Shown here piece after piece: positions 45,931 to 64,000 of a stretch of 64,000 nt of DNA. Source of the DNA: Colius striatus (Eukaryota > Chordata > Aves > Coliiformes > Coliidae); the NCBI RefSeq assembly GCF_028858725.1, contig NC_084790.1, positions 684,501 to 748,500 on the forward strand, written 5' to 3'. The notes below the pieces were generated by a model. That model was given only the letters and a program-made list of their open reading frames with translations. It made no database searches and was not told the DNA's origin. Position 1 is the first letter of the stretch, and each line of letters starts with the position of its first letter. A program made the position numbers and the translations under genes.

Positions 45931-46440
45931 TCCCTGGGTGCTGGTATCTCCCAGCCATCATCCCTGGGTGCTGTCATCTCCCAGCCATCATCCCTGGGTG
46001 CAGTTATCTCCCAGCCATCATCCCTGGGTGCTGTCATCTCCCAGCCATCATCCCTGGGTGCAGTTATCTCCCAGCCATCATCCCTGGGTGCAGTTATCTC
46101 CCAGCCATCATCCCTGGGTGCTGTCATCTCCCAGCCATCATCCCTGGGTGCAGTTATCTCCCAGCCATCATCCCTGGATGCTGTTATCTCCCAGCCATCA
46201 TCCCTGGGTGCTGTCATCTCCCAGCCATCATCCCTGGGTGCAGTTATCTCCCAGCCATCATCCCTGGGTGCAGTTATCTCCCAGCCATCATCCCTGGGTG
46301 CTGTCATCTCCCAGCCATCATCCCTGGGTGCTGTCATCTCCCAGCCATCATCCCTGGATGCTGTTATCTCCCAGCCATCATCCCTGGGTGCTGTCATCTC
46401 CCAGCCATCATCCCTGGGTGCAGTTATCTCCCAGCCATCA
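45931..46440. repeat. CDK5R1 3'UTR minisatellite, 30 bp x 17
   Basis: Seventeen units of exactly 30 bp, each starting TCCCTGG(G/A)TG and ending TCTCCCAGCCATCA, with a partial unit after. There are four variants, by the middle segment: CTGTCATCTC (A), CAGTTATCTC (B), GGATGCTGTTATCTC (C) and CTGGTATCTC (once, first unit). Because 30 is a multiple of 3 and the unit has no stop codon in several frames, long spurious open frames cross it on both strands. Confidence 0.97.
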
Positions 46441-47427
46441 TCCCTGGGTGCCATTTTTCCAGCCAGCTCTGGCTGTCACATTTTTTTCCCAGCCATCTCT
46501 CTCATTCAGGTTTTTTTTTTCTCCTCCAGTTTTGTTTTTTAACGTGGTTTTTTTTGCCTTTTTCCGTGTTTTTTGCTCTGAAGACACAAAATGCTCCTGT
46601 TTGCATGCGCCATACCACTGCAAAAGCAACAATGAAAGAATAAAGAAGGGATTGTCCTTGGGTTCTTTTTTCCTCTTTCTCTCCCCCCCTCCCGTAGGTT
46701 AGTGAGTTTGTTTTTGTGGTTTCTTGGTTTTGTTTTGTTGTTGTCGTTGTTCTAAAGTCCTCAGATAGCAGCATGTAGAGTCCTTCCTCGCTTGCACACT
46801 CACGGGGTCCTTTACACAACACTCATGGTCAGTGCACGATGGGAACAAGACGTTTCACATTGATGCCATGACAGTAGCGATTCCCCAGAACCCAGCCCCG
46901 CTCGGGAACCTCGAGTCTCTCCAAAGAAAATAAATTAAAGGGGAGGGAGGATGGGGGAGCCCGGGGGGGGGGGAAGCGGGGCCGGGCCCCGTCTGTGTCC
47001 CGTTACCGCCGCTCCGCCGGTAACGATCGGCCCCGCTCGGCCGCCTCGGGGAAGCCTTTACCGCGTTTCTTTCTCCTCCTCTCCGTTCCCTCGCCCCGGC
47101 GCCGCCGCCCCCCGCAGCCCGCCCTTTGTCTCGGCGATGCGCTGAGCGGCCCCGCACGGCGGCTCCAGTCCCGCTCCGCAACGCGGGGCTCGGGGCGCCC
47201 CCTCCTCCGCTCGGCTGCGGGAGCCCCTGCGCCCGCACGACGGGGCGGCGAACGATCCCCCCCGCTCCCCTCCTCGCTCCGTGTCCGTTCCCCCCCCCCG
47301 CTCCCCGCCGAAGGCCGGGCCCAGGGGGGCGGCAGCGGCCCCGCCGTTCCCCCGGGGACTGGCTGGAGCACGGCCGGGCCGAGCGGGGCCGGCGCCCGGA
47401 GCATCCCCGGCGGGGCCCGGCCGGCGC

Positions 47428-48318
47428 TCACCGGTCGAGGCCGATGAGCAGCCGCCCCTTCTCCTCGGAGCCGCTCTCCTTCTTGAGGTCGGCGAAGACC
47501 TGCGTGAAGTAGTGCGGGTCGGCGTTGACCTGCAGCATCTTGGGGCTCATGAGGTCGATGATGGAGAGGCAGCGGTCCCAGAAGGCCTCCTTACAGCTCT
47601 CCACCAGGAAGGGCTTGAGCGGGTAGGAGATCTCGTTGCCCATGTAGGAGTAGGACAGGTACAGGCAGGTGAGCAGCACTGCCTGCAGTTCGTGGTCGGT
47701 GGCCACCTCGGCCGAGATGACGTCCCGGCACAGCATGTAGAGGAAGACCACGTTGGCGGGCGTGATGAAGCCCTGGTCCTGCCAGCCCTGCAGCAGCAGC
47801 GAGCGGTCCACGGAGCGCAGCCAGAGCACGGGGTCGGTGGGCGAGAGGTGCTTGAGGCGGTAGCAGCGGCGGCACAGGAACTCGCCGAGGCAGCGCAGCA
47901 GCTCGCTGGTGGACGCCTGCACCACCACCCGGCGCGGGGTCGCGGCGGCGGCGGCGGGCGCGGCCGGCGGCACCTTCTGCGCCGAGGCGAGGGCGGCGGC
48001 GGCGGCGGCGGGCGGCGGCGGGGCGAAGGTGGCGAGGTTGGCGCACGACAGGGACTTCTTCAGGTTCTCGTTGTTGAGGTGGGTCACGTTGCTCTGGTAG
48101 CCGCCGTTGGGCTGCACCTTCTTGGAGCTCTTCTTCTTGGCGGAGACGGCGGCGATGCGCTTCCAGGGCAGCACCGAGATGAGCGAGTGCCGCTTCAGGC
48201 CCTTCTCCTTGGCGTTCTTGCTGTTCTGCACCGCCGTGTAGTGCCCCACCGTGGCCGCCCCCTCCTCGAACAGCGGGGCCTTCCGGTAGCTCGGCGACAG
48301 CGACAGCACCGTGCCCAT
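47428..48318 (-). CDS. CDK5R1: CDK5R1, CDK5 activator 1 (p35), complete single coding exon
   Basis: The product has 296 residues and ends TGA (human 307). It binds and activates CDK5 in neurons and tethers it to membranes, acting in migration, axon growth and synapses (family knowledge). Visible features: an MGTVLS myristoylation signal at residue 1; Ser8-Pro9; a basic cluster KKKSSKK at 61-67; the calpain site F98/A99 that yields p25; a Pro/Ala-rich linker 99-126; Thr127-Pro128, matching the human Thr138 CDK5 site; then the cyclin-fold activator domain from [13 protein letters not shown] (131) to the end, with near-perfect conservation ([40 protein letters not shown]). The start is chosen for the family N-terminus and a strong context (GGCGCCATGG). 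The frame is open upstream for 112 codons to another ATG at 48654, but that part is low complexity and not expected in the protein. The linker is about 11 residues shorter than human and turned into poly-Ala. Confidence 0.98.
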   Translation of the reverse strand: MGTVLSLSPSYRKAPLFEEGAATVGHYTAVQNSKNAKEKGLKRHSLISVLPWKRIAAVSAKKKSSKKVQPNGGYQSNVTHLNNENLKKSLSCANLATFAPPPPAAAAAALASAQKVPPAAPAAAAATPRRVVVQASTSELLRCLGEFLCRRCYRLKHLSPTDPVLWLRSVDRSLLLQGWQDQGFITPANVVFLYMLCRDVISAEVATDHELQAVLLTCLYLSYSYMGNEISYPLKPFLVESCKEAFWDRCLSIIDLMSPKMLQVNADPHYFTQVFADLKKESGSEEKGRLLIGLDR

Positions 48319-48350
48319 GGCGCCGGCCGCCCGGCGGGCCCCGCCGCCCG

Positions 48351-48386
48351 CCCCGGCCCCGGCCCCGGCCCCGGCCCCGGCCCCGG
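48351..48386 (-). repeat. (GGGGCC)6 repeat just upstream of CDK5R1 ATG
   Basis: Six perfect copies of CCCCGG on the + strand, read as a GGGGCC-type hexanucleotide repeat in the CDK5R1 sense direction. It lies 33-68 nt before the start codon, in the 5'UTR or core promoter. Confidence 0.95.
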
Positions 48387-48412
48387 CGCGGCCCCGCGCT
48401 CCGCTGCCCGCT

Positions 48413-48433
48413 CCGCCGCCGCCGCCGCCGCCG
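48413..48433 (-). repeat. (CGG)7 repeat upstream of CDK5R1 ATG
   Basis: Seven perfect CCG triplets on the + strand, CGG in the CDK5R1 sense, 95-115 nt before the start codon. Confidence 0.93.
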
Positions 48434-48449
48434 TTCAACGGCCGCGCCT

Positions 48450-48472
48450 CGCCCCGCCCCGCCCCGCCCCGC
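48450..48472 (-). promoter_or_regulatory. CDK5R1: Tandem GC boxes in the CDK5R1 promoter
   Basis: Four overlapping CCCCGCCCC blocks (GGGGCGGGG on the sense strand) fit Sp1/KLF binding sites. A similar pair follows at about 48505-48525, and an E-box CACGTG is at 48532-48537. No TATA box is evident, as usual for CpG-island promoters. Confidence 0.6.
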
Positions 48473-48554
48473 GCCGCGCGCGCTCCCGCCGGCGCAGTGC
48501 GCGCGCCCCGCCGCGCCCCGCCCCGCGCCGCCACGTGCGCCCGCGCGGGACACG

Positions 48555-48568
48555 CCCCCCCCCCCCCC
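48555..48568. repeat. Poly(C) run of 14
   Basis: Fourteen consecutive C on the + strand (G on the CDK5R1 sense strand), at the upstream edge of the CpG island. Confidence 0.9.
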
Positions 48569-48679
48569 GCCGGGCCCCGCACGGACCGCGCCGCGCTCAG
48601 CGACAGCACGCTCGGGGGCGCGGGTGGGATTCCCCTTTCCCACCGCAATAACAACCACGGAATCGTTTCGCGTGGAAAA

Positions 48680-49035
48680 GCCCCTGAAGCTGCCGCAGCC
48701 CCAGCCCTGCCCAGCCCGGCGCTGACCCTCAGCCCTCAGCCCCACGGCTCTGGGGTCCCTCCAGGGCTGGGCACTCCCCCAGCTCCCTGGGCAGCCTGGC
48801 ACAGGGCTGACACCCCTCTCAGGGAAACAGCTCTGCCTCAGCTCCAGCCTCAACCTCCCTTGGGACAACTTGAGCCCGTTTCCTCTTGTCCTGTCACTCA
48901 TTAGTGTGGAGCAGAGACTGACCCCAGCTCCCTGCAGCCTCCTGTCAGGGAGTGTCAGAGAGTGCTGCTGGCTCCCCTCAGCCTCCTCTTCTCCAGGCTC
49001 AACACCCCCATCCCCTCAGCTGCTTCCATCACACT
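48680..49035 (-). mobile_element. CR1-like LINE 3' fragment between PSMD11 and CDK5R1
   Basis: Landmarks of reversed CR1: GGGCTGGGCACTCCCCCAGC, CAGGGAAACAGCTCTGCCTC, TTTCCTCTTGTCCTGTCACT, and TTCTCCAGGCTCAACACCCC. The copy starts within about 40 bp of the CpG island edge and occupies most of the gap between the two co-oriented genes. Confidence 0.92.
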
Positions 49036-49295
49036 TATGCTCCTACTACTACTACTAAACATTAATTTGGCAGAACTCTCACGTGCTGGGCCAGGACCAG
49101 GTCACAGCTCCCCCATCCTTTAATGCTGTGGCTCAAAACCCCATCCTTCCCAGCACTCCATGTCTCAGCAACAGCACTGTGAGCTGCGGCCCAGCATTCA
49201 GCTCCCCAGCCCGGTGCTGAGCCAGGAGCTGCAGCCCCTGGGCCCTTCTGGGGCTGCTGAGCACAAAGAGACAAGAGGTTTGAAAAAAAACTTCT

Positions 49296-49301
49296 TTTAT
49301 T
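49296..49301 (-). terminator. PSMD11: PSMD11 distal poly(A) signal
   Basis: TTTATT on the + strand (AATAAA on the - strand), 1.5 kb after the stop and shortly before the CR1 copy that separates the gene from CDK5R1. Confidence 0.65.
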
Positions 49302-49710
49302 GGAACTCATCTGAACATCAGATATACTGGTGTTGGTCAGCAAGAACCGTTTGTACATTTGATATTGATGGTGCCAAAGAACCCAAAGAGCGAGCGACGG
49401 GGTGAGATGGGAACTGTCAACTGAAAGCGAAACGGCAGCGAGGTGACAACGGCAACAGAGCAGAAAGGGCAGCCAGGCTGAGCCCGGGCTGCAGGCAGAA
49501 CAGAAGGCTTCCTGACAAACAGAACCCTTGTACAAAATAGACATCTTGTAACAAAGAAAAGGTGGCGAGGGAAGGAGAGACAGGAGGGAAAGGGGAAGGA
49601 AGGACTGGCAGGAGAGGGGGGCAGGAGCTTACACTGCCCACACGGCATCACAACCTTGGCGGTGCCACGGCTGGGATGGGCACCAGCCCCCAGCCAGGGC
49701 TGCGTGGGGT

Positions 49711-49930
49711 GGCTCCAGTGGGGCTGAGCTGGCTCCAGAGGGGCTGAGCTGGCTCCAGTGGGGCTGAGCTGGCTCCTGAGGGGCTGAGCTGGCTCCAGTG
49801 GGGCTGAGCTGGCTCCAGAGGGGCTGAGCTGGCTCCAGTGGGGCTGAGCTGGCTCCAGAGGGGCTGAGCTGGCTCCAGTGGGGCTGAGCTGGCTCCAGAG
49901 GGGCTGAGCTGGCTCCAGTGGGGCTGAGCT
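49711..49930. repeat. PSMD11 3'UTR minisatellite, 20 bp x 11
   Basis: Eleven exact 20-bp units built on GGCTCCAGTGGGGCTGAGCT. Units alternate between CCAGTG and CCAGAG, so the real period is mostly 40 bp; unit 4 has CCTGAG. The array ends in a partial copy at 49931. Confidence 0.96.
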
Positions 49931-50459
49931 GGCTCCCAGCGATGGAGGGTAAAGAAAAAGCAGCAGCAGTGATGCAGCAGAGGGCAAGAGTGACAGTCTG
50001 ACAGGCAGCCGGGGCAGGGTGGGCTCAGGGCTGGGCTGCCCGCTTGCCTGCTCTTCCTACTAATGCAGGTGGTGGGGAGGGACAAAAAACATCTCCAATC
50101 TAGTCTAGTTTTGGAAAGAAGAGCATGCACTGCAGCCCCCCCGAGAGCTGCACCGTCCCCTCGGCCCAGCGGCTGCGGGAGGCACAGGCACCGCTGCAGC
50201 ACGCGGCTGCTCCTGGGGAGCCCGGGCCTGGGGGCTGGAAAACAAAGCAGGGCTCTGTGCATTTGGGGGGAGGGTTGTGGGTCAGTACAAATGGAATCAA
50301 CTTGGCTGCTGAGACATCGTTAAGTCTCGGGTTCCAGAGCAGAGGGAGAAACAGGCCTGGTTTTGAGCACCTACTGGTAACAAAACCATCCCTGCTGAAG
50401 TCTCTGCCGTCCCTCAGGAAGTGGAAAGCACATGGTTAGGTAGTGTGAGCCTTTTTCCT

Positions 50460-50465
50460 TTTATT
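50460..50465 (-). terminator. PSMD11: PSMD11 proximal poly(A) signal
   Basis: TTTATT on the + strand, 350 nt after the TAG stop, preceded on the sense strand by a normal UTR. This is a candidate for alternative polyadenylation that would remove the minisatellite from the mRNA. Confidence 0.5.
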
Positions 50466-50814
50466 TAGAATACCCTCTTTGTTTAAACAACATCCCCCCC
50501 ACCCCCCACCCCGCTCCCTGGGTACAAAGTTGGGCCAGTGGAGGTTGCAGGGCCTGGAACACGCAGCGATGGAGACAGGATGCGGTTAAAAACTTTCCGA
50601 GCGAAAAGTAGAACAAAGAGAAGGGGGAAAAATAAAAGAGAGGGGGGAAAAAAAAGTCTCCTAACAATTTCCCAAAGGTTTCACTCTCCTGTCACACACA
50701 CTCTCCAAATGACAGCTAGCAAATTCACCTCTGCAAAGAGAAAACAGAGGCACGTCAGCACGGGGCACAGCAGAGCGGGGGGCACGGCGTGGGCTGGCAG
50801 CAGCCCCCACTCAC

Positions 50815-60296
<9,482 letters not shown>

Positions 60297-63200
60297 CTGC
60301 AGGCACAGAAGAACCCTCCAGATCATGAAATCCAACCACACAAGCAAGAGTCAGAGCCCAACACAGCAGTATTTATTGCACCAAGCATTTTATAAGCAGT
60401 CTCTCGGTGTCTGCAGCCTCAGCCCCTCGCTCCCTGCTCCTCCCATTATAACCCCATCTGCACCAACGCTTGCCTCAGGCACATCAGCATCTGCTAAATG
60501 CTTGGAGATTGGCACTGGGGTTCATGGTTTAAATGTTTTTATTAACTCACAGTTTGATGTTTGAATCTGCCATCCCTAGACAGAGTCAGATCCAGCCCCT
60601 GCTGCACTTGACACTTAACTACCCTCGCTCCCTAATCAGATCTCACCTTACTTAACTGCACTTCTGCCTCAGGTTAGAAATCATGTGGCAAGCAGGGTGC
60701 TGGGGAGGGGCTGAGGGAATGGGGGTGTTGAGCCTGGAGGAGGCTGAGGGCAGACAGAAGCACTCTCTGACACTCCCTGACAGGAGGCTGCAGGGAGCTG
60801 GGGGTCAGGCTCTGCTCCCCAGTCATGAAGAACAAGAGGAAACAGCCTCAAGTTGCCCCAGGGGAGGTTGAGGTTGGAGCTGAGGCAGTGCCCAGCCCTG
60901 GAGGGATCCCAGAGCCGTGGGGCTGAGGTGCTGAGGGCTGTGGGTCAGTGCTGGGCTGGGCAGGGTGAGGGCAGGGCTGGGACTTGCTCTTAAAGGTCTT
61001 TTCCAACCAGAATGGTTCTCTGATTCTACTCATCCACTGACTGGTTTACAGGCTCAAGTTCACAAAGGAAGAGCCTTCCTACATGAAGCAGCAGACCAAG
61101 GGTGTCAGTCCTGCAGAGCAAAGGAAGCAGCAGCCAGCATCACGGCACTGGCAGGACTCAGCAGGGGCAGGAGTGGATGAGGGTGGAACCACACAGCACA
61201 AGCTGCAGCCTTCTCCTGTGAGCAGCCTGGCAGGACAGGCTGCAGCCACATCTGACAGGCAGGGAACATGCCCCTTCCAGCAGAGCAGCACTGTGCCAGG
61301 ACAGGCTTCAGCACCAGCTCCTGACTGACACCACAGCTCATTTGCCCCAGGATTTGCAGCCTCAGCCAAACAGCAGCTGCATCTCCCACTGCCATCTTTC
61401 CAAGGTCTGGCAGCTACAGGAAACCAAACCAAACCCTGCAATGAGCATTCTGGAACACTCTGCACTCAAATGGTATCAGGATCAAAACTAAACTAAGAGA
61501 CTCCCCTAACTGAACTTCAGAGGAGCAGCAGAGCTGCAGCTTGGGAGGACTCCAAGAAACAAGAGCTGAAAACAGAGTTTCTCCCAGACTTCCTGTAGCA
61601 GCAATGCAAAGGAGTTGTTGCAAGAACATCGGAATGACACCTGCACTTTATTCCTTGTCTTTGCCACTTTTTCCACCTCTCTGTTTCCCAAGTTTGCCAG
61701 CACAGCTCCTTCCTCACACTGCTGAGGAGCAGATCCCTGTAGGTTCAGTCCAGTTGCCCAGGGCATATGCTGACATCTTCTGCATCAGGAGGTTTAGAAC
61801 AAACTAAACTTCTCTCAAGCATACCTTGGATCCTTAGAGGAGCCTCATTTTCCAAACAGCAGGGCAACAAATGGTGCCTCTTCCTACACTGAGTCCCTCA
61901 GACTTTGTCCAGGGAACGAAGCCAGATGCCACAGCTGCCAAGGCCAAGGTCCCATAACAGTTCTACCTTTTCCCTGAGAATAGATAGGCAGGGCCTTCCA
62001 GAATGGAGCTCTGTTAACATCCAAGATCAAGCCCTGCTGACTGACAGCTTCAACCCTCCACAAGGAGCTGCTGCCCCATGGCAGAGGCCAACCTCACTGT
62101 CAGTCAGGGGTTCTGAGCCCCTCGAGCTGCAGCACTGCTCAGGGTCACCAATCCCAATCCTTTCAGTCAAACTCTTTGGCTTTGCCTGCAGGCCACAAAC
62201 TACAGCAACAGCAGCAGAAAGCTGCTTCCAGCACACCACTCCTGTGCAGGGCTCCTCTGGAGCAGCCCTCTGCTGTGAGCTGAGCAAGGTGGGCTCCACA
62301 TCACCTCCCTGTGCTCACAAGACTGAAGCTGGAGGGGGCCAGAAGCTGGTTCCCTGCTGCAGCCAACGTGAGCTCTTCAGAACACTGCACTGAGGGTGGG
62401 GAACAAGCCTGCACCTCATGAGGTCACAGCTCTGTGTCCTTAGCTCTGAAACTAAGAATTTCTCAGCCTTCCAGGCTGTTTCATCAAGCAGAGGGACTCT
62501 GAGATCCACCAACCCTCAACTCCCACACAGCACCGCTCTGCCCACTGCACAGGGCTGCGTCTCTGCACACACGTCCTTAGGGCACACACACACCCCCCCA
62601 CCCTGGAAAGGAACTCCAGGATCAAAACAAGGCAACAAAACATCACATGGAATACAGCTGCAGCACTTCTCTTGCCACTGACTTGCTCAACAGCTGCCTG
62701 GATTCAGATCCCAAGCCAGCAGCTAGCACGGACCACAGCCCTTTGCCAGCTGCACCTTCAGCCAGGCGAGCTCCAAGCTCCTGCCCAAACTTCTCTCTCC
62801 TACCAATGGCACTGTCAACTATTCTTAGGACTTTTACCTGGTTTTGAAGTACCTGGTACAGGGGTGTGACTGACAGCTCTGGGAAAGTGCTGAGCAGCTG
62901 CTCTGGAGAATGAATCTGCAGCTCATGCTCAGAGCCAGAGCTTCCACGAGCAGTGTGCCCTGCACCTGAACTGCTGCTGCTCCCAGCCTGGGGGTGCAGC
63001 CTGAGACACCACAGTGTCCTAAAAGCACATCACCTACCTCTACAGTCCTTCACCTCCAGCAGGCAGATCAGGAGGGACATTTGTGTTGTTGGTATTGTTT
63101 TAAACAGAGGTTTGGCCTCTAAACCCACAGGGGCTGTTTTACCCCCTCAGCTGGTGGTTGTAACTTTCAAGTCCCACCAAAACACAGTTGAGTTTCCCCC

Positions 63201-64000
63201 TCCCAGCTCACAAACCCTTTGATCTGCAGGAACTTATCACTCTCAAGTAGCCTCAGAGACAGCACAACACCTTGAAGCTGATACTGAAAGGTGTGGGGCA
63301 AAAGCTCCAGTGAGATCCACACAGTGACAGGCCAGAAACCAGCCAGGCCCAGCAATCAGCTCCTTTGGTTGAGCAGCACCAGGCTGCCTCCCCTTGGCTA
63401 GAAGGGCTGTGCCTGTCTGTGCTAGCACCCTTGGGGGTGGCTGTGCCTGGGGAGGTGCTGCTGCCCCTGATGCTGTCACTCCTGCTCATCTCCTTCATCC
63501 CTGAAAGCCAGGAGGGAAGGCAGCAGCGTCCTCCCCACAGACCCAGCACAGCCCTGGGCTGTGGGACCCCCATCCTCATCCCTCAGCCTCAGCACACCCC
63601 TCCAGAAAGCCCAGCCTGCTGCTCTCACTCCCATCTACACACACACAGCTGCCTTCTTAACACTGCCAGGCTCCTTCCACCCAGAGTACAGCTGCTCTGT
63701 GGCTTGGTGTCCCCCTTTGCACACTGCAAATACACTTCACATTTGCTCCTTCCTAAACCTGGTCAGGATGTGTTGGTGCTGCCAGCTGCAGGCACTCAGC
63801 CTGCCCCTTAAAACCTGCTACAGCCAGCCACTCTCTGACCATGCACTGAAGCTCTTTGCACAGACACTTGTGGTTCATTGACCTGAGGTCCTTTAACATT
63901 CAGTTAGAGAAGCAGCCTTCATAATCCTGCTCTCAACTCTCCCTGCAGGAAGGGATGGAAGGGCTTCTTTCTCCCCACTGCCTATAAAAGCAGCTGCTTT
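60297..64000 (-). other. PSMD11 upstream intron, continuing past the window
   Basis: About 3.7 kb with no exon matching the first 64 residues of the family. It contains the CR1-like copy at 60700-61030 and a short CA/C run near 62583-62600. The 5' exons and promoter are inferred to lie beyond 64,000. Confidence 0.75.
60700..61030 (+). mobile_element. CR1-like LINE 3' fragment with internal deletion
   Basis: It matches the copies at 38066 and 56715 (GGGGGTGTTGAGCCTGGAGG, ACAAGAGGAAACAGCCTCAA, GAGGTTGGAGCTGAGGCAG) but lacks the block with CTGTTTCCCTGAGAGGGGTG and the following GGCTGCCCAGGGAGC. The 3' end reads TTCCAACCAGAATGGTTCTC. Confidence 0.92.

Larger units (their letters stand above)
45275..47427 (-). 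other. CDK5R1: CDK5R1 3'UTR (end inferred)
   Basis: This is the transcribed region after the CDK5R1 stop, ending just after an AATAAA read on the - strand at 45296-45291. At about 2.15 kb it is long, as expected for this gene. It contains a 23-bp triplicate and a 30-bp minisatellite (45767-46460), a T/A homopolymer-rich stretch (46505-46560), a run of 11 G on the + strand (46963-46973) and candidate miR-15/107-family sites. Confidence 0.75.
46940..48650. promoter_or_regulatory. CDK5R1: CpG island over the CDK5R1 coding exon and promoter
   Basis: About 1.7 kb of very GC- and CpG-rich sequence, in contrast to the flanks. It spans the CDK5R1 coding exon, the beginning of its 3'UTR and the upstream region with GC boxes. 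CpG-island promoters are typical of neuronal regulators like this one. Confidence 0.88.
49275..50814 (-). other. PSMD11: PSMD11 3'UTR (end inferred)
   Basis: About 1.5 kb from the TAG stop to just after an AATAAA on the - strand (49301-49296). A proximal AATAAA at 50465-50460 could give a UTR of only about 0.37 kb. The distal part contains the 20-bp minisatellite at 49711-49930. Confidence 0.75.

Noticed and set aside
45675-46702. Long open frames on both strands (up to 322 codons) across the 30-bp repeats
   Set aside because: They come from a repeat unit whose length is a multiple of 3 and that lacks stops. The peptides are monotonous repeats with no homology, and the region is CDK5R1 3'UTR.
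47281-48651. 456-codon + strand open frame and a 436-codon - strand frame over CDK5R1
   Set aside because: Both are shadows of the GC-rich CDK5R1 exon. Their translations are low-complexity Ala/Gly/Arg/Pro, while the p35 frame matches its family throughout.
48319-48654. Upstream ATG at 48654 as the CDK5R1 start (408 residues)
   Set aside because: The family starts [13 protein letters not shown] with a needed N-terminal Gly for myristoylation. The extra 112 codons are GC-rich low complexity and probably partly upstream of the transcription start.
49337-50262. Repetitive Ser/Pro/Leu open frames (216 and 204 codons) on the - strand
   Set aside because: They are translations of the 20-bp minisatellite in the PSMD11 3'UTR, without conservation evidence.
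60297-64000. N-terminal PSMD11 exons inside the window
   Set aside because: I looked for sequence encoding the first 64 residues of the family on the - strand and found none. They are inferred to lie beyond the window.

Overview
The window is vertebrate nuclear DNA, most probably from a bird. It has intron-split genes with GT-AG junctions, a CpG-island promoter, and about a dozen 5'-truncated fragments related to CR1 LINEs, the main avian/reptilian retroposon. Three protein-coding genes are recognisable by residue-level similarity to well-known vertebrate families: MYO1D (+ strand, C-terminal part), CDK5R1 (- strand, complete coding exon) and PSMD11 (- strand, residues about 65 to the end). 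The order PSMD11 - CDK5R1 - MYO1D, with CDK5R1 and MYO1D convergent, matches human 17q11.2, so this is a conserved synteny block. The species cannot be named from the sequence alone.

Layout. 1-45,010 holds the last seven coding exons of the unconventional myosin MYO1D (448-655, 9927-10150, 11242-11386, 11921-12025, 14156-14269, 17925-18079, 42996-43152) and a 3'UTR of about 1.85 kb. Its final intron is 25 kb and carries most of the CR1 fragments, a 34-bp minisatellite and AT-rich islands that may be regulatory. 45,200-45,300 is a short gap with a G-rich tract between the two convergent 3' ends. 45,275-48,318 is CDK5R1 (p35, the CDK5 activator): a 296-codon single coding exon in a strong CpG island, with a 3'UTR of about 2.1 kb containing a 17-copy 30-bp minisatellite. 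48,650-49,040 is a CR1 copy filling most of the space between CDK5R1 and the next gene. 49,280-64,000 is PSMD11 (Rpn6, 19S proteasome lid): eleven coding exons, a 3'UTR with a 20-bp minisatellite, and introns. The exons for its first 64 or so residues were not found and probably lie beyond 64,000.

The genes are not a functional pathway in the operon sense. MYO1D is a membrane-associated actin motor, p35 is a neuronal kinase activator that is itself degraded by the proteasome, and PSMD11 is a proteasome lid subunit.

I found no new multigene system. The items most worth a second look are: GGGGCC and CGG repeats just upstream of the CDK5R1 start; the higher-order structure of the CDK5R1 3'UTR minisatellite; an intronic minisatellite whose copies differ almost only at two CpG sites; an open reading frame running past a MYO1D splice donor into a stop and AATAAA; and a 62-bp duplication of a MYO1D splice acceptor region.
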